Assembly: GCA_024235935.1 (NCBI GenBank)
Contig: JACKLL010000009.1
Coordinates: forward strand, 1 to 64,000
Direction: 5' to 3'
Source of the DNA: Rhodoferax sp.
GTDB taxonomy: Bacteria; Pseudomonadota; Gammaproteobacteria; Burkholderiales; Burkholderiaceae_C
DNA: 64,000 nucleotides
Shown here: piece after piece, positions 34,286 to 43,400 of the stretch
How the letters are laid out: every line of letters begins with the position of its first letter
Position numbering within the stretch: the stretch's first letter is position 1
Program-made: the position numbers and the translations under genes
Notes under the pieces: model-generated
Told to the model about the DNA's origin: nothing
The model's input: only the letters and a program-made list of their open reading frames with translations
The model's database searches: none

Positions 34286-35020
34286 TCAGATCCGGCGCAG
34301 CCGTTCCACTTCCGTCCACAGGTCCTGGGCCCAGCCACGCCGGTCGCGCCCCTGGGCCGACTCCGCGGTCCCGAAGCGCACATGGGCCGCGATACCCGAT
34401 GTGCACAAGGTCCGCCACAGCGAGCCAACCAGCGACTCGTCACCGATGTAACTGGCGGCCTGCGTGGTCCGCCCCTGCGCATCGACAAAACGCAGCGCCA
34501 CCGGCTGAATCGGCACATTGGTGGAAATGGCGGCCTGCAGTAGATTGGCGTGGAAGGGCAGCAGCACATCACCATCGCCGGTGGTGCCCTCGGGAAAGAT
34601 CGCCAGGATCTCGCCATCGCGCAGCGCCTGCGCCATCGCATGCACGACCCGCATCGCGTCCCGGCGCGAACGGCGCTCCACGTACAGCGTTCCGGCCCCG
34701 GTGGCCAGCCGGCCGATCAGCGGCCAGTTCCGGACGTCGGACTTGGACACGAAACGGCAATGCCGCGCCGCGTGTAGCACCAGAATATCAAGCCAGGAGA
34801 TATGGTTGGACACCAGCAGCACCGGTCCGCCGACGGGTGGCGTGCCATGCACGACCAGGCGCACACCCAGACGCGCCAGCATCTCCGTGGCCCAGGCCTG
34901 AACCTGCAGGTCGCGCTGCGCCTGCGCCATGCGCGGAAAGCGGAACAGGATGGTAGCCAGGCCACCGAAGATATGGGCCACGACGCGGGCTGCGCGCCCG
35001 CAGGCCCGCAGCAGCCTCAC
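34286..35020 (-). CDS. 1-acyl-sn-glycerol-3-phosphate acyltransferase (PlsC-like)
   Basis: 244 residues from the GTG at 35020, which overlaps the pyrC-like stop by four bases (GTGA); longer in-frame starts would run inside that gene. The acyltransferase box is VSNHISWLDILVLH (N-H-x4-D), followed by FVSKSDVRNWPLIG, the glycerolphosphate-binding IFPEGTTGDGDVLLPFHANLL (F-P-E-G-T) and NVPIQPVALRF. A hydrophobic N-terminal segment anchors it to the membrane. It makes phosphatidate or a related lipid. It is the last gene of the algH-to-pyrC' group. Confidence 0.88.
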   Translation of the reverse strand: MRLLRACGRAARVVAHIFGGLATILFRFPRMAQAQRDLQVQAWATEMLARLGVRLVVHGTPPVGGPVLLVSNHISWLDILVLHAARHCRFVSKSDVRNWPLIGRLATGAGTLYVERRSRRDAMRVVHAMAQALRDGEILAIFPEGTTGDGDVLLPFHANLLQAAISTNVPIQPVALRFVDAQGRTTQAASYIGDESLVGSLWRTLCTSGIAAHVRFGTAESAQGRDRRGWAQDLWTEVERLRRI

Positions 35021-36312
35021 GCCTCGTAGGCGAGATGGCCGCCGACCAGCGTCGCGCGCACGCGCGCCTGCAAGGCATAGCCGGAGAACGGCGTATGTTT
35101 GCCCTGGCTGCGCAGATTCTGCGCGTTGATGACCCATTCCTGCTGCGGATCGAACACACATACATCGGCAACGCCGCCAGCCACCAGACGGCCGGCACCG
35201 GAGCCTGCAAGCGCGCCTGCGGATGTCGCCAGAATACGCGCAGGTTCACTGGTGACCGCCGCCAGTGCACGCTGCAGCGGCACGCCGGACTCCGTGGCCC
35301 ACTTCAAGGCCAGCCCGAGCAACAGCTCGACGCCGCTTGCGCCGGGCTCGCTTTCTGCAAACGGCAAGGTCTTGTCGTCGTCGTCGACCGGGCTGTGGTC
35401 GGATACCAGCGCATCGATCGTGCCGTCAGCCAGCGCCAGGCGCAGGGCATCGCGGTCGCGCTGCTGGCGCAGTGGCGGAATCAGGTGCGAGCGGCTGTCG
35501 AAATATCCGATGTCGGTGTCCATCAGGTGCAAGGAGTTGATGCTGACGTCGCAGGTCAGCGGCAGTCCCTCGCGCTTGGCCTGGCGCACCAGTTCCAGCC
35601 CGGCGGCGCTGCTGAGCCGGCACAGGTGGACGCGCGCGCCACTGGAGCGCATGAGCTCGATGATGGTGAACAGCGCAATCGTCTCAGCCGCCACGGGAAT
35701 GCCGGACAGGCCCATGCGGGTGGCCAGCGGGCCGCTGGCGACGACACCGGTTCCGAGGTCGCGGTCCTGGGGCCGCAACCAGACGCAGTATCCGAAGGTG
35801 CTGGCGTATTGCAGCGCGCGCAGCAGCATCTGGATATTGGGCAGAGGCACATCGGCCTGGCCAAAACCGACGCAGCCGGCCTGCGTGAGTTCGACCATCT
35901 CGGTCAGCACCTCGCCCTTGAGGCCACGCGTCAGCGCGCCCAGCGGATACACGCGCGACTGGTGCAGCCGCGCCGAGCGGAACTTGAGCATCTCGACCAG
36001 GCCGGGCTCGTCCAGCACCGGGTCGGTGTCCGGCGGGCAGACCAGGCTGGTGACCCCACCGGCGACCGACGCGGCCATTTCGGACTTCAGGCTGTTGGCG
36101 TGCTCATGGCCGGGTTCGCGCAGGCGCACCGCCAGATCCACCAGGCCGGGAATGACGATGCAGCCACTCGCGTCGATGGTCTTGCCCGGCGTGAAATCCG
36201 CCGGCACCGGGCCGATGGAAAGCACATGCCCCGCGGCCACCGCCACGTCCGCCGTCTGGTCGGTCCCGCTGGCGGGGTCGATGACCCTGCCTCCCTTGAT
36301 CAGTATCTTCAT
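35017..36312 (-). CDS. Dihydroorotase-like protein lacking metal ligands (PyrC'/PyrX)
   Basis: 431 residues, ATG at 36312. The overall fold is a class I dihydroorotase (GGRVIDPASGTDQTADVAV, NSLKSEMAASVAGGVTSLVCPPDTDP, LVSDHSPVDDDDKTLPFAE). However, the metal-binding H-x-H after GLVD is replaced by A61-V-R63 (GLVDLAVRLREPGHE). The later motif is HLCRLSS, with Arg instead of the usual second His. This is the known catalytically inactive PyrC' that assembles with aspartate carbamoyltransferase in many proteobacteria. It follows pyrB by 26 bases, and the active dihydroorotase is encoded at 57328. Confidence 0.9.
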   Translation of the reverse strand: MKILIKGGRVIDPASGTDQTADVAVAAGHVLSIGPVPADFTPGKTIDASGCIVIPGLVDLAVRLREPGHEHANSLKSEMAASVAGGVTSLVCPPDTDPVLDEPGLVEMLKFRSARLHQSRVYPLGALTRGLKGEVLTEMVELTQAGCVGFGQADVPLPNIQMLLRALQYASTFGYCVWLRPQDRDLGTGVVASGPLATRMGLSGIPVAAETIALFTIIELMRSSGARVHLCRLSSAAGLELVRQAKREGLPLTCDVSINSLHLMDTDIGYFDSRSHLIPPLRQQRDRDALRLALADGTIDALVSDHSPVDDDDKTLPFAESEPGASGVELLLGLALKWATESGVPLQRALAAVTSEPARILATSAGALAGSGAGRLVAGGVADVCVFDPQQEWVINAQNLRSQGKHTPFSGYALQARVRATLVGGHLAYEA

Positions 36313-36338
36313 GCCGTGTCGTCCCGCTCGTGTCTGCG

Positions 36339-37307
36339 TCAGGGTGTCGCCTCGTTGCCGGCGACCAGGCTCATGACCGCCATGCGCACCGCGATGCCGA
36401 AGGTCACCTGCGGCAGGATCACGCTTTGCGCACCGTCGACCACGGCCGAATCGATTTCGACCCCCCGGTTGATCGGACCCGGATGCATGACGATGGCATC
36501 GGGCTTGGCCAGTTGCAGCTTCTCGCGCGTGAGGCCGAAGCTCATGAAGAATTCCTGTGCCGAGGGCAGCAAGGCCCCGCTCATGCGCTCGTTCTGCAGC
36601 CGCAGCATGATCACGACATCGCAATCCCGGATGCCCTCGGCCAGCGTATGGCAGACCCGCACACCCATCTGCGCCAGATCCGCCGGCACCAGGGTCTTGG
36701 GGCCCACCACCCGCACCTCGGCACAGCCCAGCGTGGTCAGCGCATGGATGTCGGAGCGCGCCACGCGCGAATGCAGCACGTCGCCGACGATGGCCACCGT
36801 GAGGTTGGAGAAATCCTTCTTGTAGTGCCGGATCGTGAACATGTCCAGCAGACCCTGGGTCGGGTGCGAGTGCCGGCCGTCGCCGGCGTTGATCACATGC
36901 ACATGCGGCGCCACGTGCTTTGCAATCAGATACGGTGCGCCCGATTCACTGTGGCGCACGACGAAGATGTCGGCCGCCATGGCACTGAGATTGGCAATGG
37001 TGTCGAGCAGCGACTCGCCCTTGGATGCCGACGAACGCGCGATGTCCAGGTTGATGACGTCGGCGCTCAGGCGCTTGGCCGCAATCTCGAAGGTGGTACG
37101 GGTGCGCGTGGAGTTCTCGAAGAACAGGTTGAACACGCTGCGTCCGCGCAGCAGCGGAACCTTCTTGACCTCGCGGTCGCTGACACTGACAAAACTCTCG
37201 GCCGTATCCAGCACCTGGCGCAGGATGCTGGCGGGCAGGCCCTCGATCGACAGCAGGTGGACCAGTTCGCCGTTCTTGTTGAGCTGGGGATTTCGTCGGT
37301 ACAACAC
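36339..37307 (-). CDS. pyrB: Aspartate carbamoyltransferase catalytic subunit
   Basis: 322 residues; the start codon is GTG at 37307 with AGGA upstream. The carbamoyl-phosphate site is NLFFENSTRTRTTFEIAAKRL (S-T-R-T-R at residues 66-70), with HPTQGLLDMFTI and the aspartate-binding VIMLRLQNERM and MHPGPINRGVEI. It catalyses the first committed step of pyrimidine synthesis. The following PyrC'-type gene (26 bases apart) supplies the non-catalytic partner chain rather than a PyrI regulatory subunit. pyrR lies 50 bases upstream. Confidence 0.95.
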   Translation of the reverse strand: MLYRRNPQLNKNGELVHLLSIEGLPASILRQVLDTAESFVSVSDREVKKVPLLRGRSVFNLFFENSTRTRTTFEIAAKRLSADVINLDIARSSASKGESLLDTIANLSAMAADIFVVRHSESGAPYLIAKHVAPHVHVINAGDGRHSHPTQGLLDMFTIRHYKKDFSNLTVAIVGDVLHSRVARSDIHALTTLGCAEVRVVGPKTLVPADLAQMGVRVCHTLAEGIRDCDVVIMLRLQNERMSGALLPSAQEFFMSFGLTREKLQLAKPDAIVMHPGPINRGVEIDSAVVDGAQSVILPQVTFGIAVRMAVMSLVAGNEATP

Positions 37308-37357
37308 GTCGCTGATTCCTGGTCAAAAAATGGATGTGCGCCAACGCGGCCCGGACA

Positions 37358-37906
37358 TCATCGGCGCGCCTCGATCACGACCGACAGTCGACCGGCATCG
37401 TCACGCCGCAGCGCCACCGACTGGCTGGCAGGCAGTTGCACCTGGGCGGCGGCAAAGTCGGCCTGGATCGGCAACTGACGGCCGTTGCGCGCAATCAGCA
37501 CGGCCAGCTTCACATCGGCCGGCCGGCCGAAATCGAACAACTCGTTGACGACGGCACGAATGGTGCGCCCGGTATGCAGCACGTCGTCGATGACGATGAT
37601 GTCGGCCCCGTTGACGTCGAACGCCAGCCGCGTCGGCTCGCGTGCCGACAGGCCACGCTGGGCGAAATCGTCGCGGTGCAGGGCCGACGACAACACGCCG
37701 GGCTCACCGGGCATCTTCAGATCGGCATGCAGTCGCTCGGCCAGCCAGGCACCGCCGGTGGTGATGCCCACCAGCCGGGTGTCCGGTCCACACAGCGCAG
37801 AGACGCCCTGCAGCAGGCGGCTGTACAAGGCCGGCACATCGCTGACGGCTTCGTTGGCCAGGGCAATGGCTGCTGCATCGTCGGCAGGACGCGGTTCTGG
37901 TCTCAC
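37358..37906 (-). CDS. pyrR: PyrR bifunctional pyrimidine regulator / uracil phosphoribosyltransferase
   Basis: 182 residues; start GTG at 37906, overlapping the ruvX stop by four bases. The PRPP-binding loop is DIIVIDDVLHTGRTIRAVV (residues about 104-122), with GITTGGAWLAERL early on. In many bacteria PyrR binds RNA to attenuate pyr mRNA, but outside Firmicutes it may act mainly as a phosphoribosyltransferase. No pyr attenuator structure was recognised in the 50 bases before pyrB. Confidence 0.9.
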   Translation of the reverse strand: MRPEPRPADDAAAIALANEAVSDVPALYSRLLQGVSALCGPDTRLVGITTGGAWLAERLHADLKMPGEPGVLSSALHRDDFAQRGLSAREPTRLAFDVNGADIIVIDDVLHTGRTIRAVVNELFDFGRPADVKLAVLIARNGRQLPIQADFAAAQVQLPASQSVALRRDDAGRLSVVIEARR

Positions 37907-38307
37907 GCAATGCTCCTGAGAAACTGGTCCAGGATGACGCAGGCGGCGCCGGCATCCGGATCCCTGGCACCGTCGGACAAGGCCGCCGTGGTGCTGTAAC
38001 GTTCATCGACCTCGAACACCGGAAGCTTGAACCGGTTGCGCAGGCTGCGCGCGAACTTGCGCGCCAGCAAGGTGTTCTCGTGCTCGGCGCCATCGGGATG
38101 CAGCGGAATGCCGACCACCAGCGCCTGCGGCTGCCATTCGGTCACGCGGGCTTGCACCTGCTGCAGCCGCAACTCGCCAGCATGCGCGTGAATGGTCGCC
38201 AGCGGTCGGGCCTGGCCCAGCATCCGCGAGGCGTAGGCCACGCCGGTACGCCGGGTGCCGAAATCCAGCGCCAGAAAACTGTCGAGGTCGGCGCCGACCG
38301 TGGCCAT
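37903..38307 (-). CDS. ruvX: Putative pre-16S rRNA nuclease RuvX/YqgF
   Basis: 134 residues from the ATG at 38307, which has GAGG 9 bases upstream; a GTG at 38328 overlapping algH is the alternative start. RNase H-like motifs are FLALDFGTRRTGVAY (first Asp), VVGIPLHPDG, VFEVDERYSTTAA (Glu/Asp pair) and ACVILDQFL. The family matures the 5' end of 16S rRNA. The algH-ruvX-pyrR-pyrB order is conserved in betaproteobacteria. Confidence 0.9.
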   Translation of the reverse strand: MATVGADLDSFLALDFGTRRTGVAYASRMLGQARPLATIHAHAGELRLQQVQARVTEWQPQALVVGIPLHPDGAEHENTLLARKFARSLRNRFKLPVFEVDERYSTTAALSDGARDPDAGAACVILDQFLRSIA

Positions 38308-38320
38308 GGTGACGCCGGCC

Positions 38321-38920
38321 TCAGGCACGGCCGGCCTGCGGAGACAGCATCCACACCTCCAGGCCGAGCAGGCCCAGGGCCTTGTCGTAGCGCTGATCGA
38401 CGGGCGTATCGAAGATCACGCCCAGGTCGGCGTCGACGGTGAGCCAGCTGTTGTCGCCCAGTTCCGATTCAAGCTGGCCTTCGCCCCAGGCGGAATACCC
38501 GAGCGACACCAGCACGCGGCGCGGACCGTTGCCGGTGGACAGGGCTTCGAGCACATCCTTGGAGGTGGTCATCTCCAGCCCACCAGGGATGGACATGGTG
38601 GACGCATAGACCGGTTCGTCCGGCTTCTCGGCCGCGCTGAAGAAGGCCTCGTGCAGCACGAAGCCGCGGTCGGTCTGCACCGGTCCGCCCTGGAACACCG
38701 GGAGCTGCTGCAGGTCGTCACGCCCCAGGGGCAGCTGGACCTTGTCGAACAGGCCCTTGAGGTTGATGTCGCTGGGTTTGTTGATCACCAGTCCGAGCGC
38801 ACCGCGCTCGCTGTGTTCGCATACGTAGACGACACTGCGCGAGAATGCCGCATCGTCGAGCCCGGGCATGGCGATCAAGAAATGATTCGTCAAGTTGATC
38901 GGCGCAGAATCGTCGGGCAT
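38321..38920 (-). CDS. AlgH/YqgE family protein (DUF179)
   Basis: 199 residues, ATG at 38920. The DUF179 fold is marked by NHFLIAMPGLDDAAFSRSVVYVCEHSERGALGLVINKP (residues 12-49), the VFQGGPVQTDRGFVLH turn and LVSLGYSAWGEGQLESELGDNSW. Named after an alginate regulator in Pseudomonas, its biochemical role remains unclear; the link to ruvX is widely conserved. It is the first gene of the transcript that runs to the acyltransferase and is divergent from the photolyase gene (21 bases apart). Confidence 0.92.
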   Translation of the reverse strand: MPDDSAPINLTNHFLIAMPGLDDAAFSRSVVYVCEHSERGALGLVINKPSDINLKGLFDKVQLPLGRDDLQQLPVFQGGPVQTDRGFVLHEAFFSAAEKPDEPVYASTMSIPGGLEMTTSKDVLEALSTGNGPRRVLVSLGYSAWGEGQLESELGDNSWLTVDADLGVIFDTPVDQRYDKALGLLGLEVWMLSPQAGRA

Positions 38921-38941
38921 ATCCCAATTTTAGCGGCCTCC

Positions 38942-40447
38942 ATGAACAAGCAATTCGACAGCGGACTGGTGTGGTTGCGGCGTGATCTCCGGCTGGATGA
39001 CAACGCGGCGCTGCATCTGGCACTCACACACTGCCGCAAGGTCCATTGCGCCTTCGTCTTCGATCGCGCGATCCTGGACCCGTTGCCCCGCGCCGACCGC
39101 CGGGTCGAGTTCATCCGCGAGTCGCTGGTCGAGCTGGACCAGGCGCTGCGGGATGCCAGTGGCCATCCGCACGCAGGCCTGGTGGTACGCCACGGGCATG
39201 CCGTCGACGAGATCGTCGCTCTGGCCGTGCAGCTTGGCGTCCAATCGGTTTTTGCGGCGCACGACTACGAACCGGCGGCGCAGACGCGCGACCGCATGGT
39301 CTTCGGTGCGCTGGCCCATGCCGGTATCGCGCTGCACACGGTCAAGGACCATGTGGTGCTCGAAGGCCGCGAACTGCTGACACGCACCGGTACGCCCTAC
39401 ACCGTTTTCACGCCCTACAAGAAGGCCTGGCTGGCGTTGGTGGACGAAGATCGGCTGCGCAGCCACGATGTCATGCCCCATGTCGCGGCCCTGGCGCCCC
39501 GCCCCGAAGGCATGCGCCAGCCGGTGCCGCAGTTGCAGGAAATCGGGTTCGCGCGCACCAACCTGCATGACCTGAAGATTGCGCCCGGCATCAGCGGAGC
39601 GCGGAGTCTGTTCGCCGACTTCTTCGAGCGCATGGACCAGTACCATGCGACGCGCGACTTTCCGGCAGTCAAGGGCCCCAGCTACCTGGGCGTGCACCTG
39701 CGCTTCGGAACGGTGTCGATCCGCAGACTGGCAGCAGCGGCCTTGCAGGCATCGATGACCGGCAGCCCCGGCGCAGCGGTCTGGCTCAGCGAGCTGGTCT
39801 GGCGCGAGTTCTATTTCCAGATCCTGTCCAACTTCCCGCATGTGGCCGACAGCGCGTTCAAACCCGAGTTCGACGCGATCCGCTGGCGCCACGGCGCTGC
39901 CGCCGACAAGCTGTTCCAGGCCTGGTGCGAGGGCCGCACCGGCTATCCGATCGTCGACGCCGCGATGGCGCAGATCAACCAGACCGGCTACATGCACAAC
40001 CGCTTGCGCATGGTGGCCGGCAGCTTCCTGGTCAAGGATCTGGGCATCGACTGGCGCCGTGGCGAGGCCTACTTCGCCGAGAAGCTCAACGACTTCGACC
40101 TCTCGGCCAACAACGGAGGATGGCAATGGGTGGCATCCAGCGGCTGCGATGCGCAGCCCTGGTTTCGCATCTTCAATCCGCTGCGCCAGAGCGAGAACTT
40201 CGACCCGCAGGGCCGGTTCATCCGCCGCTACCTGCCGCAGCTGTCCGCACTGCAGGACAAGGCGATCCATGCGCCGTGGCAGAACGGCGCCCTGGAACTG
40301 GAGTCTGCCGGTGTGCAGCTGGGCAAGGACTACCCCGAGCCCGTGGTCGACCATGACACGGCGCGCGCCCAGACCCTGGAGCGCTACGCGGTCGTGCGCA
40401 AGATCAAGCCCGACACCGGCAGCGCCAACCCTGCCAGACGGCGCTGA
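38942..40447 (+). CDS. phrB: Deoxyribodipyrimidine photolyase
   Basis: 501 residues, ATG at 38942. The N-terminal alpha/beta antenna domain starts GLVWLRRDLRLDDNAAL; the C-terminal FAD domain has SIRRLAAAAL, WLSELVWREFYFQIL, GYPIVDAAMAQINQTGYMHNR and DFDLSANNGGWQWVASSGCDAQPWFRIFNP, the FAD/lesion-binding core. This is a class I CPD photolyase that splits pyrimidine dimers using blue light. Usual length is 470-480, so it is slightly long at the C terminus. It converges with chpA. Confidence 0.93.
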   Translation: MNKQFDSGLVWLRRDLRLDDNAALHLALTHCRKVHCAFVFDRAILDPLPRADRRVEFIRESLVELDQALRDASGHPHAGLVVRHGHAVDEIVALAVQLGVQSVFAAHDYEPAAQTRDRMVFGALAHAGIALHTVKDHVVLEGRELLTRTGTPYTVFTPYKKAWLALVDEDRLRSHDVMPHVAALAPRPEGMRQPVPQLQEIGFARTNLHDLKIAPGISGARSLFADFFERMDQYHATRDFPAVKGPSYLGVHLRFGTVSIRRLAAAALQASMTGSPGAAVWLSELVWREFYFQILSNFPHVADSAFKPEFDAIRWRHGAAADKLFQAWCEGRTGYPIVDAAMAQINQTGYMHNRLRMVAGSFLVKDLGIDWRRGEAYFAEKLNDFDLSANNGGWQWVASSGCDAQPWFRIFNPLRQSENFDPQGRFIRRYLPQLSALQDKAIHAPWQNGALELESAGVQLGKDYPEPVVDHDTARAQTLERYAVVRKIKPDTGSANPARRR

Positions 40448-40469
40448 AGCCGCCTCGCGGGGGCGGGCA

Positions 40470-43400
40470 TCAGCCCATCGCGTCTGCGTCGAGCTCGCGG
40501 GCGCAGTAATGCGCGATCAGACCCAACAACTCGTCTTCCGAATAAGGCTTGCCCAGGTAATGGTCGACGCCCAGTTCGCTGGCATGCTCGCGGTGCTTTT
40601 CAGCGATCCGCGAGGTGATCATGATGACCGGCAGCGCACGCATGCGATCGTCGCCCCGGATGTTGCGCGCCAGGTCGAAGCCGTCCATGCGCGGCATCTC
40701 GATGTCAGACAACACCACGTCCGGCAACTCTTCCTGCAGCCGCTCCAGCGCCTGCAGTCCGTCGTTGGCCAGCACCACGCGATAGCCTTCGCGCAGCAGC
40801 AGCCGCTGCGTCACGCGGCGCACCGTGATCGAGTCGTCGACGACCATGATCAGCGGCGGCAGACTGGCTGCCGGTGACGGTGTCACCACCGGCAGCTGCC
40901 CTTGCGCATCGGCAGGCAGCGCGCCCGCAGTGCCGGCATTGCGGGCCTGGGCCTGCAATGCCAGGGCCGACACGCCATAGACGGTGGCCAAGGCCACCGG
41001 GTTGTAGATCAGCACCACCGCACCCGAAGCCAGCACCGACATACCGGTCAGGCCCGGCATGCGCGAGAGCTGTGGCCCCAGGTTCTTGACCACCACCTCC
41101 TGGTTGCCCAGCACCTCGTCCACGTGCACCGCCACGCGGCGCCCCGCACTGCGGAAGATCACGACCACGCGGTGCTTTTGCGCCGGCGCCTTGCTGGCAC
41201 CGGACACCTTGAGCAGGGCACCGGCCCAGTAGAACGGCAGCATCTCGCCGCCATGGGCGAACTGCCCCGATTCGTATCCCTGCACCACCTCGGCGTCGGG
41301 AACCCGGCGCACGATCTCGACCAGATTCGACGGAACGCCCATGGACATGTCGCCCAGTCGCAGCATCACCACCTGCGTGACAGCGGTTGTCAGTGGCACC
41401 ACCAGCTTGAACTGCGTACCCTTGCCCCAGGTGCTGGTGGTCTCGATGCGTCCGCCCAGTGCGTCGACTTCAGCGCGCACCACGTCCAGCCCGACGCCCC
41501 GGCCCGACAGCGCGGTGACGCTTTCCGCCGTGGAAAAGCCCGGCATGAACACCAGGTTGGCCGTCTCATCGTCACCCAGCGTCTGCCCGGCATTGACCAG
41601 GCCCTTGGCAAGCGCCTTCTCTCGGATGCGCTCCAGGTTCAGGCCGGCACCGTCATCGCCGAACACCACGGACACGTCATTGCCTTCCTGCTGCAGCGCA
41701 ATCGTGATGGTGCCGCTGGCCGGCTTGCCCGCTGCCTCGCGCTCCTGCGGGCTCTCGATGCCATGCCCGATCGCGTTGCGCAGCATGTGCTCGAAGGCCG
41801 GCACCATGCGCTCAAGCACACCCCGATCGAGCTCCATCGAGCCACCTTCGATGTCGAGCTTGACCTGCTTGCCGGTTTCCTTGGCCGTCTGGCGAACGAT
41901 GCCGTACAGGCGCTCGGAGACCGACTCGAATTCGATCATGCGGGTGCGCAGCAGATCGCGCTGCAGCTCCCGTGCCTGGCGCGCCTGGGCAATCAGATCG
42001 TCCTCGGCCCCTTGCATCGAACGCTGCAACTGGCGCTGCAGCGTGGCGACGTCGGACACCGACTCGGCCATCAGGCGGGTCAGTTCCTGCACCCGGGTGA
42101 AACGGTCGAACTCCAGCGGATCGAAATCGCGCGCCTGGTCCTTGGCTTGCGCCATGCGGGACTGCAGCTGGCTTTCAGACTGAACCTCCATCTCACGCAA
42201 CTGCTCGCGCAGGCGGTCCAGGTTGCCGGTCAGATCCTTCAGCGCGGTGCGCATCTGCGCCACCCGGCCATCGAGCCGCGAGCGCGTGATGATGACCTCG
42301 CCAGCCTGGTTGACCAGCCGGTCGAGCAATTGCGATTGCACCCGCAGGCTCTGCCCCGTCGACGGACGCGGCACGACCATGGCGCCGGCACCGCGTTCGC
42401 GGGTCCGCCGGTCGGAGACGGCCGCAGCCTCGTCGCTCTCGCGCGGCGCTGCCGTCGCCACATCGACGATGACCGGCCCGGCACCGGTTTTCGGATCGGT
42501 TGCCGGCGCCTGTGCGCTGCGATGCACGAAATCCCGCAAGCCGTCGAACAACGATTGCAGATTGTCGAAGCGGCCCAGCATCGGCTCGATGCGCCCCGGG
42601 GGCACGGACTCGGAGCCCAGCGACTCGATCGCCGACTCCATCCGGTGTGTCATGTCGCCCAGGCGCATCGCGCCCGCGAGCCGGGCGCTGCCCTTGAGCG
42701 TGTGCAGCACCCGCAAGGCCTCGGTCCGGGCAGCCGGCCGGTCGGGCTGGGCCAGCCACTGGCGCAATGCCGCGCCGAGTTTTGGGAACAGCTCGATCGC
42801 CTCTTCCTCGAAGATCGGGAACAGGTCGGCATCAAGGGCATCGACAGCATCGGAGTGCTCGTCGCTGCCCACGATCAGCGGCGCCGCACCGGCTGGCATC
42901 GGAGCGGCAACGTCGATCGGAGCCTCTGCCGGCAAGGACGTCGTCGTATCGAATTCGGTGGCCAGCACCGCACGCAAAGCCGCCACGATGGCAGGGTCTG
43001 CTTCCTTCAGGAATCCGGCTGCGAACTGGTGCAGCAAACGCCGGATGTCCTCCGCCGCCTGGTTGAAGGCCTGCGCATGCTCCGCACGCCCCTGGCCGTG
43101 CAACTGCACATGCTGCAGGGCCTGTTCGAGCAGGCGCGCCAGATCGGCAACCGCGACAAAACCGACAGTGGCCGAGCTCCCGCCCAGCGAATGGGCCAGG
43201 CCCACGGTACTGTCCGCAATCGGCTTGTCGAGCTCCAGCGCCCATTCGCTGAGCTCGGTCAGCAGCCGGCGGGACCATTCGTCCGCTTCGTTCAGATAGA
43301 CGTTGTACAGCGGGATCCCGATGTGCAGGTCGCCAATGACCTTGACCGGCTCCTCCGGCTCCTCGGTTTCCTGCGGCTGCCGCCCCTCGTCCGATTCGTC

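Noticed and set aside
37308..37357. Possible PyrR attenuator between pyrR and pyrB
   Set aside because: Only 50 bases with no clear terminator/antiterminator pair.
40448..40469. Possible bidirectional terminator between the photolyase and chpA genes
   Set aside because: Only a 5-bp GC stem (CCGCC/GGCGG) with no T run in either direction.
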